A model generated the notes under the pieces. The model was not told the origin of the DNA. It saw nothing but the letters and a program-made list of their open reading frames with translations, and searched no databases. The translations under genes and the position numbers were made by a program. From contig JADKKI010000033.1 in assembly GCA_016720595.1 (NCBI GenBank), forward strand, positions 1 to 64,000: a stretch of DNA of 64,000 nt, in the 5' to 3' direction. This stretch comes from Myxococcales bacterium (GTDB lineage Bacteria; Myxococcota_A; Polyangia; Haliangiales; Haliangiaceae). This document shows, piece after piece, positions 50,692-60,457 of this stretch. How positions within the stretch are numbered: the stretch's first letter is position 1; the number at the start of each line of letters is the position of its first letter.

Positions 50692-50721
50692 ATGCATCGG
50701 TTGGTCGGGAGCTTCGGATGA
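50692..50721 (+). CDS. Possible 9-residue leader peptide coupled to the DUF1801 gene
   Basis: ATG CAT CGG TTG GTC GGG AGC TTC GGA TGA: MHRLVGSFG. Its stop overlaps the DUF1801-MORN ATG (ATGA), and a TACCTT box precedes it at leaderless spacing. If real, ribosomes starting on the leaderless leader would hand over to the main gene. Short length makes chance possible. Confidence 0.35.
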   Translation: MHRLVGSFG

Positions 50722-51284
50722 TCGACAAGCACCTGAGGAAGTTCACCGGCGCGCAGCGGGCCGGCCTGCAGACCACCGTGGCGATCATCCGCGCGGCGCT
50801 ACCGGGGGCCACCGAGGTGATCGCGTACGGGATGCCGACGTTCAAGGTTGACGGCCTCAGCGGCCCGGCGGTGATCGGGCTCGACGGGTTTCGCGCCCAC
50901 AACAGCGTGTTCCCGTACAGCACCCGTGTGATGCGCGAGCTCGCTGACGCTCTCGCCCCCTACACGCAGACCAAGGGCTCCATCCACTTCGCGGTCGATC
51001 GCGCGTTTCCAGCGTCGCTGCTCAAGCGGATCCTCAAGGCGCGCATGCGCGAGATCAACGACAGCTACCCGAAGTCGTCCGGGGTGCACCGGGAGTTCTA
51101 CGACAACGGGTTCGAGAAGGCCGCCGGCAAGATCAAGGATGGCGAGATGCACGGCGCCTGGAAGTGGTTCCGCCGGGACGGCGTGATCATGCGGTCGGGG
51201 GCGTTTCGCGGCGGCGCGCAGGTGGGCGAGTGGGTGACCTACGACCGCGAAGGTCGCGTGCACAAGGTCACGCAGATCCGTTGA
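50718..51284 (+). CDS. DUF1801 domain protein with C-terminal MORN-type repeats
   Basis: 188 residues. Residues 1-110 have the DUF1801 pattern: HLRKFTGAQRAGLQTTVAIIRAALPGATEVIAYGMPTF, then GFRAHNSVFPYS and GSIHFAVDRAFPASLLKRIL. From about 125 the sequence changes to MORN-like repeats of the YwqK type (VHREFYDNGFEKAAGKIKDGEMHGAWKWFRRDGVIMRSGAFRGGAQVGEWVTYDREG). DUF1801 resembles the frataxin-like iron chaperone fold of YdhG. The combination in one chain is unusual. No signal peptide, so cytoplasmic. The gene seems to stand alone. Confidence 0.8.
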   Translation: MIDKHLRKFTGAQRAGLQTTVAIIRAALPGATEVIAYGMPTFKVDGLSGPAVIGLDGFRAHNSVFPYSTRVMRELADALAPYTQTKGSIHFAVDRAFPASLLKRILKARMREINDSYPKSSGVHREFYDNGFEKAAGKIKDGEMHGAWKWFRRDGVIMRSGAFRGGAQVGEWVTYDREGRVHKVTQIR

Positions 51285-51320
51285 ACGCCGGGGAACGTCT
51301 CACGCCAATCCGATCTCTGG

Positions 51321-52004
51321 TCACGGACAGGCAGCGGCGACCTTGAAGTGCACGTCGGGCGTGCCCTTTCCCAAGCACCGCAGACACGCGTTCGGGATGC
51401 AGACCTCGGGGCACCGTACGTCGAGTTCGAGCCGACGTACGCCAGCCGGGCGGGTCTCGACGACCCCAACGGTACAGGCCGCCTGACAGGTGAACCCGGT
51501 GTGGGGCGAGACTCCATTGGCGGCGCTGTCGTTGCCGCCATCGTTCAACACGACCTGATTGGCGGTCGTCGTGTAGGAGCCGTCGAGCCCGGTCGCCAGG
51601 TGAAGGTTCGACAGCTGGACCGAGATCCCGTCTTTCGGTGACGCGGTGCTCTCGAACGCCATGGTCAGCTCGTTCGAGGACCCGCTGACGATGCAGTCCT
51701 TGATCTTGTTGACCGTGATCGAGAGTGACCGCGGCGTCGCGTGGACGCACATCTCGTCGCGCTTCGTCAGCGTGCAGTCGAGATCGACCTTGCCGAGCGG
51801 GGCATCGCTTGCACCTTCCGGAACACTCGTGACGGGCGGCTTCACGCTGTTCGGATCTCCGCCGGGCGGAAGGCCTGGCCGGGCCGCGGTTCCGCTGGAG
51901 CACGCCGCCAGCATGGTGAGGAGTGAGAAGCGAAGGCGGAGGTGCGAGAGCCACGAGGTGGCGGGAACTACCGATTTCCGGCGCCCGTGCTCTCGTCGTA
52001 GCAT
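51321..52004 (-). CDS. Lipoprotein, unknown
   Basis: 227 residues from ATG 52004. The N-terminus has many basic residues ([13 protein letters not shown]), then a hydrophobic stretch and lipobox ([10 protein letters not shown]). This makes an unusually long n-region. The mature part (about 190 residues) is a beta domain with three Cys pairs ([37 protein letters not shown]). The first 37 bases of the gene overlap the end of a small membrane protein gene, so the two may be coupled. No family is recognised. Confidence 0.7.
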   Translation of the reverse strand: MLRREHGRRKSVVPATSWLSHLRLRFSLLTMLAACSSGTAARPGLPPGGDPNSVKPPVTSVPEGASDAPLGKVDLDCTLTKRDEMCVHATPRSLSITVNKIKDCIVSGSSNELTMAFESTASPKDGISVQLSNLHLATGLDGSYTTTANQVVLNDGGNDSAANGVSPHTGFTCQAACTVGVVETRPAGVRRLELDVRCPEVCIPNACLRCLGKGTPDVHFKVAAACP

Positions 52005-52260
52005 GGTGTGCTGACGCAGATCAGCACGAGCGCGCCGACCAGGACGCCGACCGAGATGCCGATCGCCAGGGTGCGGTTGCTCGGCTGGTGATGCCCGCCC
52101 GCCGGGGGGCCCCCCCCCCCCCGGGGGGGAAGCAAGCGGGGGGGGGGGGGCGGGCCCCCCCCCGCCCAAAGGGTGCTGTCCCTCCGGACCGGGATCTCCG
52201 CAGTTCGTTCGATGCCGCACTGATACAGCCATCCAGACTCCGCTGTTGTCGTCGAGTCAT
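51968..52260 (-). CDS. Small membrane protein interrupted by a G/C homopolymer block (frame not continuous)
   Basis: ATG 52260 has an excellent site (GGGAGG, 7 bases) and starts [20 protein letters not shown]. The frame is lost in the G/C run block at 52104-52167. In another frame the sequence after it reads [37 protein letters not shown] and stops at 51968. A single membrane helix ([16 protein letters not shown]) is plain. The net frame change is one or two bases, so an indel in a homopolymer (real slippage, or a sequencing or assembly error) is the simplest explanation. Function is unknown. Confidence 0.4.
52104..52167. repeat. G/C homopolymer block
   Basis: In order: G6, C13, G7, AAGCAAGC, G13, C, G3, C9, G, C3. 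The C13 (52110-52122) and G13 (52138-52150) can pair across a 15-base loop. This lies inside the coding region of the small membrane protein and probably causes its frame break. Assembly error is a real possibility here. Confidence 0.8.
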
Positions 52261-52397
52261 GGCTAACCCTCCCACAGGGCACTTCAGGCGAATGTTGGTC
52301 TACCGCGAGCTTCACGCGTACCTCCCATGGGGACGAACCCTCGGCCAGGTGCCTGAGCAATCCCCGCACCCCCCTCCCCATGGCATTTCGTGCAAAG

Positions 52398-52413
52398 GGT
52401 GCGTTCCCGCACC
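52398..52413 (-). terminator. Hairpin GGTGCG-GGAA-CGCACC downstream of the sigma-54 regulator
   Basis: On the minus strand, stem of 6 G/C-rich pairs with a GGAA tetraloop, followed by CCTTTGC. The short T-run makes it a weak candidate. It sits in the 186-base gap between the regulator gene and the small membrane protein, the natural place for a terminator. The rest of the gap holds no other feature I can support. Confidence 0.35.
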
Positions 52414-52446
52414 TAGCGCCTTCGCCAACCAGCAGATCCTGCGAGC

Positions 52447-54096
<1,650 letters not shown>

Positions 54097-54280
54097 GAGG
54101 AACGCGCGGCTCGGTCGCCACCGCCATCTCGGTGACGCCTGCTTGTGTTTGTGGTTCCGTGCCCATACCGTTGTACAGATCGTGCACAGTCATCGCTTTC
54201 TGCGCACCACCTATGCGCACAAATTCACGGTGTTGCACCGCAATCCGAGGTGGTCTCCGCGTTGCACCAAGGTTCGTGCC

Positions 54281-54943
54281 ATGAGGGTTGCCGCTGTCCT
54301 ACTTGCACTCGCCGCCGGCTGCGGCGGTGATGGGGGGACCAATGTGGGCGATGCGGGTACGTCGAGCGACGCCTCGTCCTCGGGAGACGCTTCGTCGCTG
54401 CACGGCCTCCTGGTCACCTGGACCGCCAACCCCGCGCTGCCCGGAACGCTCAAGACCGACCTCACCGTGACCTCGGCGACCTTCCACATCGCCCGCCTGC
54501 AGGTGATCGGCGACAACGGCCAGCCGATGACCACGAGCCCGTTCGCGATCTCCTGGAAGATCGAAGGCGGCGGGGATCCCGGGATCGTCGCCTTCCCGTC
54601 CGCCCCCAGCGGGTTGTACTCGCAGGTCACCCTGCACATCGACGAGCCTCTGCTGAACACCAGCTACGAGATCACCGGCACCGCGAAGGTCGGAGGGGTC
54701 ACGCGCACCTTCCAGATCCACGATCGCAACAGCCTCAACATCGACGTCAAGGACTTCAACGTCTCGCTCGCCCCGGGTGGCGATGCCACCGTGCCGATCA
54801 GGCTCGACCTGAAGGACGCGATCGATTCGATCCAGTTCGACCAGCTGAACGAGGAGAACGGCGTCCTCGAGCTCGACACCACGGATCCGCAGATGGAGAA
54901 CTTCCGCGAGAAGCTCGAGCAGGCGTTCAAGAAGGGCCCGTGA
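54281..54943 (+). CDS. Lipoprotein, unknown
   Basis: 220 residues from ATG 54281 with AAGG at suitable spacing. Signal and lipobox VLLALAAGC (about residue 13). A Gly/Asp/Ser spacer (TNVGDAGTSSDASSSGDASS) leads to a beta-sandwich domain (WTANPALPGTLKTDLTVTSATFHIARLQVIGDNGQPMTTSPFAISW...YSQVTLHIDEPLLNTSYEITGTAKV). No Cys in the mature part apart from the lipobox. The fold may be an Ig-like or jelly-roll domain; no family is recognised. Divergent from the sigma-54 regulator across 184 bases, with no proven sigma-54 site. Confidence 0.75.
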   Translation: MRVAAVLLALAAGCGGDGGTNVGDAGTSSDASSSGDASSLHGLLVTWTANPALPGTLKTDLTVTSATFHIARLQVIGDNGQPMTTSPFAISWKIEGGGDPGIVAFPSAPSGLYSQVTLHIDEPLLNTSYEITGTAKVGGVTRTFQIHDRNSLNIDVKDFNVSLAPGGDATVPIRLDLKDAIDSIQFDQLNEENGVLELDTTDPQMENFREKLEQAFKKGP

Positions 54944-54964
54944 CCGCGCCACGCGGTCGCTGAC

Positions 54965-57682
54965 TCAGGCGAGCGCGACCAGCTCCTCGAACGCGGTGTA
55001 GTAGCTCTTACGGAACGCTGCCAGCGTCGCCACGCCGGCGCTCGCGCGGTGGGTGACCAGGTTGCGGACGGCCGCGAGCGTGTGCAGGCGATGCGCGAGG
55101 GACACCGTCTTCTCCGCGGTCTGCTTCGCCTGCCCGCCGACCTTCATCAGATTCTTGAAGCCCGTGGGGTGATCCACGGCGAACAGCACGATCATGCGCG
55201 CCCACTCGGTGACCGAGAGCGGCGAATCCAGCCGCTTGCGCCGGTGCTCCTGGAGCTCGCGCACGGCGTTCGGGATCGCACGGAGCGGGATCTCCACGCG
55301 CGCGCCACCGACGTCGATCGGGTCTCGCCACTTCGGCTCGAGCCAGCGCTGGAAGCCAGGCCAGTTGCCGCCGATCACGCGATCCACGTAGTCGAACAGC
55401 ACGGCAGGCTCGCGCTGGAGCCCGGCCATCCGCGGCCCGAGCCACGCATGGACGTAGTTCTCGAGCACCTTCATCCACAGCGTGATCGCCGGCGAGAGAT
55501 CGGCATCCGCGGCGCCGCCGGTGGAGTGGAACAGCGACTCGGCGGTTCGCATGCTGCGGACGAGCGTGTCGAACCCCGCGAGCTTGGTCAGCTGCGCGAA
55601 CGAAGGGAACACCTGGATGATCTCCGCATCGACGTCGAGCGCGGGCGGGGCCTCGCCATCGTGCACCACGCTGGCGAGCTTCATGCGCAGGAGTGGCTCG
55701 AAGGCCGGGTCCTCGGAGTCCACCTTGTCGAGCGCGGCGTCGATCGCCGGGCCGAGCGCGGCCGCGTGGGGGCGCGAGATCGTGATCGCGGCGGCGAGCG
55801 TGCCGCGCGCGGTGGGATCCCCGTCGCCGGAGACGAAGGCGATCGCCTGCGCGATGGCGGCGGGTGTGCCGAGCCGGAGGAGGCCCGCGGCGGCGCGCTC
55901 GTGCACCGCGGGATCGTCGTCCTTGAACGCGGCGAGCAGCGCGGCCTCCGAGGAGGGATCGGCGAGCTTGCCGAGCGCCCACACGGCCGCGCCGCGCACG
56001 GAAGGCGCGTCGTCATCGGCGAGGGGTGCGAGCGCCTGCGCGGTGACCGCGCCGCCGAGGAGCCCGGCGATCTCGGCCCCGGCCTCACGGGCCCGTGCCT
56101 CGGGCGCCGAGAGCAGCTGGGTCGCGCGTGGTGCGAGCCCGACGATCGCGGCCGCGTCGGGGTTCGTGGCGACGAGCGCATTCGAGGCGGCACCGAGGAC
56201 GCGCGGATCGTCCTCGCGCTTGACCGCGGCGACCACCTCGGTGAGCACGCCAGGCATCCGGAGCTCGCCGAGCGCGACGTATGCCGCGAGGCGCAGATCC
56301 GGAGGCTCACTCGCAGCGCAGCGCCGGACCAGCGCAGGCGCGAGCTCGGCGAGGCCGAGGTTGCCGGCGACGTAGGCCGCGCGACGGCGGACCATCGGAT
56401 CCCCGTCGTCGAGCATCGGCGCCACGAGCCGCGCGATCGCCGAGGCGTCACCACCAGCACGGCCGGCGAGCTGGAGCGCCCACAGGAACGCGCCGCGGAT
56501 CGCCGCGGAAGGAGAGCTCGCGAGCGAGCCGATCCGATCCATCAGCTCGGTCGAGGTCGCGAACGCGCCCATCGCCTGGACGGCAGCGGCGCGCAGGCTC
56601 TCGTCGGCATCCGCGCGGAGGGCGAGGGCGGCGAGGGCCTCGCGCTCCCAGGCTTGGTCGGCCTCGATCGCTCCCACGGCGCGGGCGCGGAGCTCGGTGG
56701 GGAGCTCGGTGCGATCGGCGAGCGCGAGGAGGTACCGCGTGACCTCCGGATCGCGGAGCTCGCCGAGGATCTGCACCACGCCGATCGCGTCCTCGGACAG
56801 GAGCACCTCGGCCTGCTCGATCACCTCGGCGATCGGGAGCGTGCGGAGCCGGCGCGCGAGCACGGCGCGGACGGCGCGATCGGGTTCGCTGAGCGCGACG
56901 AGGAACCGCTCCGCCGCATCGCGGCTTCGCTCCGCCTTGAGGGCGCGCGAGGCCATGCTCGAGGCGATCCGGATCTCGGCATCGTCGTGGCGGGCCAGCC
57001 GGCGCAGCACGGCGAGGACCTCGAGGGCACCGAGCTCGGCGAGATAGCGCACCGCGGCGATCTGGACCTCGGACTCGAGATCGTGATCGAGCACGATCAG
57101 CGCCGCATCCCGCCCCGCCGCGGAGCGGATCTCCGTCAGCGCGGTGAGCGCGCACGCGGCCTCGGTCGGGTCACCGAGGATGAGCGGCACCAGGCGATCG
57201 ACGGCGCTCATCGCTCCCATCCGGCCGAGCGCGGTGATCGCTGACCTCCGGATCGCCGGGGGGGCGCCCTCGCTGACGAACGCGGCGACCGATTCTTCGA
57301 GAGCCGGGAAGCCGAGCCCGCCGGCGGCCTGGAGCGCGGCGGCGGCGATCGTCTGATCTGGATCGGAGAGCCGGCGGTGGACGAACGGCAACAGCCAGAT
57401 GTTGCGGAACCCGCGACCCATCGCGGTCAGGACGCCACGACGGTCGGCCGCGGTATCGGCCACCCGCGCCGCCTCGAGCAGCGCGAACGCGGCGCGCTCG
57501 GCCACATCCCAGTCTGCCCCGAGGGCGCGGCCGGCGAGGTCGCCGAGGAGCCGGCACGCATCGAGGCGCCCGGTGCGGGTGGACGCCGCGAGCGCCGCCA
57601 CGGCCAAGGTCTGGACCGCTTCCGCGGCGCTGGCCTGGCCGTGCTCGAGGCGCACGCGCAGGGCTCCGGGCACTCGGATCAT
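54965..57682 (-). CDS. HEAT-repeat protein
   Basis: 905 residues. From about residue 55 to 640 the chain is a solenoid of HEAT-like repeats of about 33 residues, with recurring A..AL..LG....... (RSAITALGRMG, QIAAVRYLAELG, RAAYVAGNLGLAEL, RGAAVWALGKLADPSSEAAL). No nuclease, kinase or lyase residues are seen. The C-terminal 250 residues (VFPSFAQLTKLAGFDTLVRSM...YVDRVIGGNWPGFQRWLEPKW...MIVLFAVDHPTGFKNLMKVGG) form a separate helical domain. This may be a scaffold. It begins close to a divergent thioesterase gene, sharing a promoter region of 61 bases. Confidence 0.85.
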   Translation of the reverse strand: MIRVPGALRVRLEHGQASAAEAVQTLAVAALAASTRTGRLDACRLLGDLAGRALGADWDVAERAAFALLEAARVADTAADRRGVLTAMGRGFRNIWLLPFVHRRLSDPDQTIAAAALQAAGGLGFPALEESVAAFVSEGAPPAIRRSAITALGRMGAMSAVDRLVPLILGDPTEAACALTALTEIRSAAGRDAALIVLDHDLESEVQIAAVRYLAELGALEVLAVLRRLARHDDAEIRIASSMASRALKAERSRDAAERFLVALSEPDRAVRAVLARRLRTLPIAEVIEQAEVLLSEDAIGVVQILGELRDPEVTRYLLALADRTELPTELRARAVGAIEADQAWEREALAALALRADADESLRAAAVQAMGAFATSTELMDRIGSLASSPSAAIRGAFLWALQLAGRAGGDASAIARLVAPMLDDGDPMVRRRAAYVAGNLGLAELAPALVRRCAASEPPDLRLAAYVALGELRMPGVLTEVVAAVKREDDPRVLGAASNALVATNPDAAAIVGLAPRATQLLSAPEARAREAGAEIAGLLGGAVTAQALAPLADDDAPSVRGAAVWALGKLADPSSEAALLAAFKDDDPAVHERAAAGLLRLGTPAAIAQAIAFVSGDGDPTARGTLAAAITISRPHAAALGPAIDAALDKVDSEDPAFEPLLRMKLASVVHDGEAPPALDVDAEIIQVFPSFAQLTKLAGFDTLVRSMRTAESLFHSTGGAADADLSPAITLWMKVLENYVHAWLGPRMAGLQREPAVLFDYVDRVIGGNWPGFQRWLEPKWRDPIDVGGARVEIPLRAIPNAVRELQEHRRKRLDSPLSVTEWARMIVLFAVDHPTGFKNLMKVGGQAKQTAEKTVSLAHRLHTLAAVRNLVTHRASAGVATLAAFRKSYYTAFEELVALA

Positions 57683-57743
57683 CCATCATCCCAAGACGGT
57701 AACACCGCCCTGGCGTATAGAAGATGTATAGAGGCGCCGTCCC

Positions 57744-58154
57744 GTGTCCGTCCGTTACTCCATCCCGATCACCGCCGGTGAGACCGACATCGACGAGCTC
57801 GGCCACGTCTCGAACCTGGTCTACCTGCGCTGGGTCCTCGACGTCGCCATGGCACACTCGCGGTCCCTCGGCTGGGACCACCCCGAGTACCGAGCCCTCG
57901 GCGCGGTGTTCGTGGTGCGCCGGCACGAGCTCGACTACCTGGGGCCCGTCACCGTCGGTCAGATCCTGATCGCGGAGACCTGGGTCGACAGCTGGCGAGC
58001 CGCCTCGTGCGTTCGCAAGACCGAGCTCGTCCGAGACGGTGTCGTCGTGGCGCGGGCGGCGACCACGTGGGCGATGATGTCGTTCGCGAGCGGCCGGCCG
58101 ACACGGATCCCCGAGGAGATCCGCGCGCTGTTCATCGGCCCAGCGCTCGCCTGA
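57744..58154 (+). CDS. Acyl-CoA thioesterase, hotdog fold (YbgC/4HBT type)
   Basis: 136 residues from GTG 57744. The 4HBT pattern is clear: VRYSIPITAGETDIDELGHVSNLVYLRWVLDVAMAHSRSLGW, with the Asp-Glu-Leu-Gly-His-Val-Asn-like active-site loop. Glu or Asp is placed as in YbgC (DIDELGHVSNLVY), although the usual Asn is Ser. Then follow VRRHELDYLGPVTVGQILIAETWV and a conserved strand VVARAATTWAMM. It hydrolyses acyl-CoA esters; chain length is undefined. The end overlaps the MenH-like gene by 23 bases on the other strand. Confidence 0.88.
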   Translation: MSVRYSIPITAGETDIDELGHVSNLVYLRWVLDVAMAHSRSLGWDHPEYRALGAVFVVRRHELDYLGPVTVGQILIAETWVDSWRAASCVRKTELVRDGVVVARAATTWAMMSFASGRPTRIPEEIRALFIGPALA

Positions 58155-58800
58155 TCGCGGCGGCGAGCGCCGCGGGTTGCTCGAGCGTGGGATCGTGGCC
58201 GCAGCGTTCGATGACCTCCAGCGGTGCGGGGAGGGCGCGCGCGATCGCGACGTACTTGAGATCGTCGGCGCCCGCGATCAGGTGAAACCGATCGTCGATC
58301 GCACCGCGATAGTCCGGCATCTCGGCGAGGCCCATGACCTCGAGGCTGCGCGCGAGCTGCTCGGGATCGTGTGCCAGTCTCCGCGCGCGCCGCGCCTCGC
58401 GAGCCTGCTCCGGGGCGGCGGCCTGGCTCGCGAACAGCGGCTGCGCTTCCCACGCGTCGACGAACGCCGCGACGCCCCGCGTGCGCACGAGGTGGGCCCA
58501 CGCGGCATCGTGCGCGCGCCGGGCCGGCCGCTCGGCGTCGTCGATCCCGGGATTGGCGCTGATCAGCACCGCGCGCGGGACGTGCCCTCCCACGACGAGC
58601 CCGGCGGCGATCCGCGCGCCGAGCGAGTACCCGATCACGACCTCGCAGCCGACGACGGCGCGGGCGATCGCCGCGAGGTTCGCCTCCCACGTGGCCTCCA
58701 CGGGACCGCCACCGTGGCCGGGCAGGGCGACGCACACGCCGTCGCTCTCGGCGCCCCACACCTCGGGTGAACCGAGGAAGCCGTGGAGATACCCGATCAG
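58132..58800 (-). CDS. MenH-like alpha/beta hydrolase with non-canonical start
   Basis: The frame shows IGYLHGFLGSPEVWG, the MenH-type oxyanion segment, at its very start. The nucleophile is VIGYSLGARIA, the acid IAGADDLKY and the catalytic His RCGHDPTLEQ. No ATG, GTG or TTG lies between the FolE stop at 58805 and this motif; the first possible codon is CTG at 58800-58798, making 223 codons. MenH eliminates pyruvate in menaquinone synthesis; other MenH-like members hydrolyse other esters. The gene may be coupled with folE, or the start may hide a sequence error. Confidence 0.65.
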   Translation of the reverse strand: MIGYLHGFLGSPEVWGAESDGVCVALPGHGGGPVEATWEANLAAIARAVVGCEVVIGYSLGARIAAGLVVGGHVPRAVLISANPGIDDAERPARRAHDAAWAHLVRTRGVAAFVDAWEAQPLFASQAAAPEQAREARRARRLAHDPEQLARSLEVMGLAEMPDYRGAIDDRFHLIAGADDLKYVAIARALPAPLEVIERCGHDPTLEQPAALAAAIRRALGR

Positions 58801-58804
58801 AGGA

Positions 58805-59407
58805 TCACACCAGCGTCGTCGGAGGCGCGACGACCAGCTTGATGAACTCCTCGCGCGTGGCCAGCTCGAGGAACACGCCGCGCACACCGCTGGTGACCAG
58901 CCGTGCCTCGTGGGCACCGACGCCACGTGCCGCCATGCACATGTGGAGGCCTTCGATGTAGACCGCCGAGCCCTGGCTCGCGAGGTTCTCGTGGAGGATG
59001 TCCGCGAGCTCGTGCGTCAGATCCTCCTGGAGCCGCGGTGCGCGCGCGATCAGCCGGGCGAGGCGCGACAGCTTCGAGAGGCCGAGCACCTTCTCGGTGG
59101 GGATGTACGCCATCGAGATCCGATAGATCACCGGCAGCAGGTGGTGCGGGCACATCCCGAAGCAGGTGTTGTGCTTCGAGATCACCATCTCGGTGTACTT
59201 GGCGGGAAACGTCTTCGCGAGAAGAGCGTCCACGTCGGCCCGCACCTGCTTCTGATCATGGATCAGCTCGTGGAGCCCTTTCGCGGCGCGCTTCGCCGTG
59301 TCCGCGAAGTTCTCGTCGTGGACATCGAAGCCGAGGAGGCCGATGCCTTCGAGGATCTTGTCGTAGCCCTCGGTGAAGAGGGCGAGGGCCTTGGGATCGA
59401 GCTCCAT
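58805..59407 (-). CDS. folE: GTP cyclohydrolase I
   Basis: 200 residues from ATG 59407 with AGGA at good spacing. The catalytic zinc and substrate segments are present: SKHNTCFGMCPHHLLPV with the two zinc ligand types Cys-Pro-His-His, KVLGLSKLSRLARL, and the C-terminal EGLHMCMAARGVGAHEARLVTS with the third zinc Cys. It converts GTP to 7,8-dihydroneopterin triphosphate for folate or pterins. The first 145 bases overlap the 3' end of the mutY frame, which is unusual and probably reflects a lost mutY stop. Confidence 0.93.
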   Translation of the reverse strand: MELDPKALALFTEGYDKILEGIGLLGFDVHDENFADTAKRAAKGLHELIHDQKQVRADVDALLAKTFPAKYTEMVISKHNTCFGMCPHHLLPVIYRISMAYIPTEKVLGLSKLSRLARLIARAPRLQEDLTHELADILHENLASQGSAVYIEGLHMCMAARGVGAHEARLVTSGVRGVFLELATREEFIKLVVAPPTTLV

Positions 59408-60453
59408 GGTGTGTCCTGGTACTTCGTCAGGATCGCGGTCGTCGCGGCTGCGATACCGAGCCGGCTCGCCTCGAGGATCCGTACGCGAGTGATCGCGTCG
59501 TAGCCCGGATCCTCGGGTTCGACAAGCCGCGCAGGCATCGCTCCGCGGATCACGGTGATCCGGAGCCGGCGATGCGTCAGCGTCTGATCGTGATGTGCCA
59601 CGGGCGACGGATCGATCGTAACGCCGAGGCGCTCCGCCACATCCAACGGCGGGAGCTCCCACAGTCCGCCGAACAGGCCCTCGGGAGCACGGCGCACGAG
59701 GACGATCTGGTCCCCGCGCGTGATCCAGACCAGCGTCCACGCGAGCAGCGGGAGGTCCGCCTGCTTCTTGCGCGCTGGCACCACCGGGAGCTGGTCGGTG
59801 CGCCCGCTGGCGTTCGCGGTGCACAGCTTCGCGAGCGGGCACACGAGGCAGCGCGGCTGGGTGGGTGAGCACACGGTGGCGCCGAGCTCCATCAGCCCCT
59901 GGTTGAGATCACCCGGAGCCGCACGTGCAGGGAGCGCCGTCATCAGCTCGCCGGCGCGCGCCCACAGCGCCTTCCCGCCGGCCGTGGACTTGATGTCGAG
60001 GGTGATCCCGAACACACGGGCGAGGACGCGCGCCACGTTGCCATCGACCAGCGGCGCGCGCTCGCCGTACGCGATCGAGGCGATCGCACCGGCCGTGTAC
60101 GGGCCGATGCCGGGCACGGTGCGCAGCTCGGCGGCGTGCCGTGGCAAGGCACCACGCCACGTGGTCCCGATCGTCTGCGCGCCGCGATGGAGGTTGCGCG
60201 CGCGCGAGTAGTAGCCGAGCCCCGCCCACGCGGCGAGCACGTCGTCGAGAGGCGCCTTCGCCAGCGCGGTCACGGTGGGGAACTTCGCCATCCACCGCTC
60301 CCAGTACGGGATCACGGTGGCCACGCGGGTCTGCTGCAGCATGATCTCGCTGACCCAGATCGCGTACGGATCGCGGGTCCGGCGCCACGGCAGGTCGCGT
60401 TTCACCTTCCGATAGTGGGCGACCACCGCGGTCGCGATCGCGTGCGGGTCCAA
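59263..60453 (-). CDS. mutY: A/G-specific adenine DNA glycosylase
   Basis: 396 residues from a TTG at 60453; GTG codons a little downstream are alternatives. Core motifs: SEIMLQQTRVATVIPYW, helix-hairpin-helix VPGIGPYTAGAIASIAYG, catalytic Asp in LVDGNVARVLARVF, and the 4Fe-4S cysteines C-x6-C-x2-C-x5-C (CSPTQPRCLVCPLAKLC). A Nudix-like C-terminal domain (about 230-340) recognises 8-oxoguanine. MutY removes A paired with 8-oxoG. After about residue 350 (AILTKYQ) the chain becomes Ser/Arg/Thr-rich (IPRPSPSSPRATTRSSKAS), overlapping folE for 145 bases, and is probably a run-on after loss of the true stop. Confidence 0.88.
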   Translation of the reverse strand: MDPHAIATAVVAHYRKVKRDLPWRRTRDPYAIWVSEIMLQQTRVATVIPYWERWMAKFPTVTALAKAPLDDVLAAWAGLGYYSRARNLHRGAQTIGTTWRGALPRHAAELRTVPGIGPYTAGAIASIAYGERAPLVDGNVARVLARVFGITLDIKSTAGGKALWARAGELMTALPARAAPGDLNQGLMELGATVCSPTQPRCLVCPLAKLCTANASGRTDQLPVVPARKKQADLPLLAWTLVWITRGDQIVLVRRAPEGLFGGLWELPPLDVAERLGVTIDPSPVAHHDQTLTHRRLRITVIRGAMPARLVEPEDPGYDAITRVRILEASRLGIAAATTAILTKYQDTPWSSIPRPSPSSPRATTRSSKASASSASMSTTRTSRTRRSAPRKGSTS

Positions 60454-60457
60454 GCGA

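Noticed and set aside
54251..54266. TGG-N10-TTGCA sequence like a sigma-54 promoter before the lipoprotein at 54281
   Set aside because: GG-N10-GC spacing fits, but the expected start would fall 4 bases before the ATG and downstream of its ribosome site, and half of the -24 element mismatches.
55049..57244. 731-codon frame antisense to the HEAT-repeat gene
   Set aside because: Low-complexity Arg/Glu/His; the HEAT repeats on the opposite strand are convincing.
57700..57740. Two TATAGA boxes between the HEAT-repeat and thioesterase genes
   Set aside because: The spacing to both start codons is longer than in the leaderless group and no -35 elements are visible; probably promoter-related but direction cannot be assigned.
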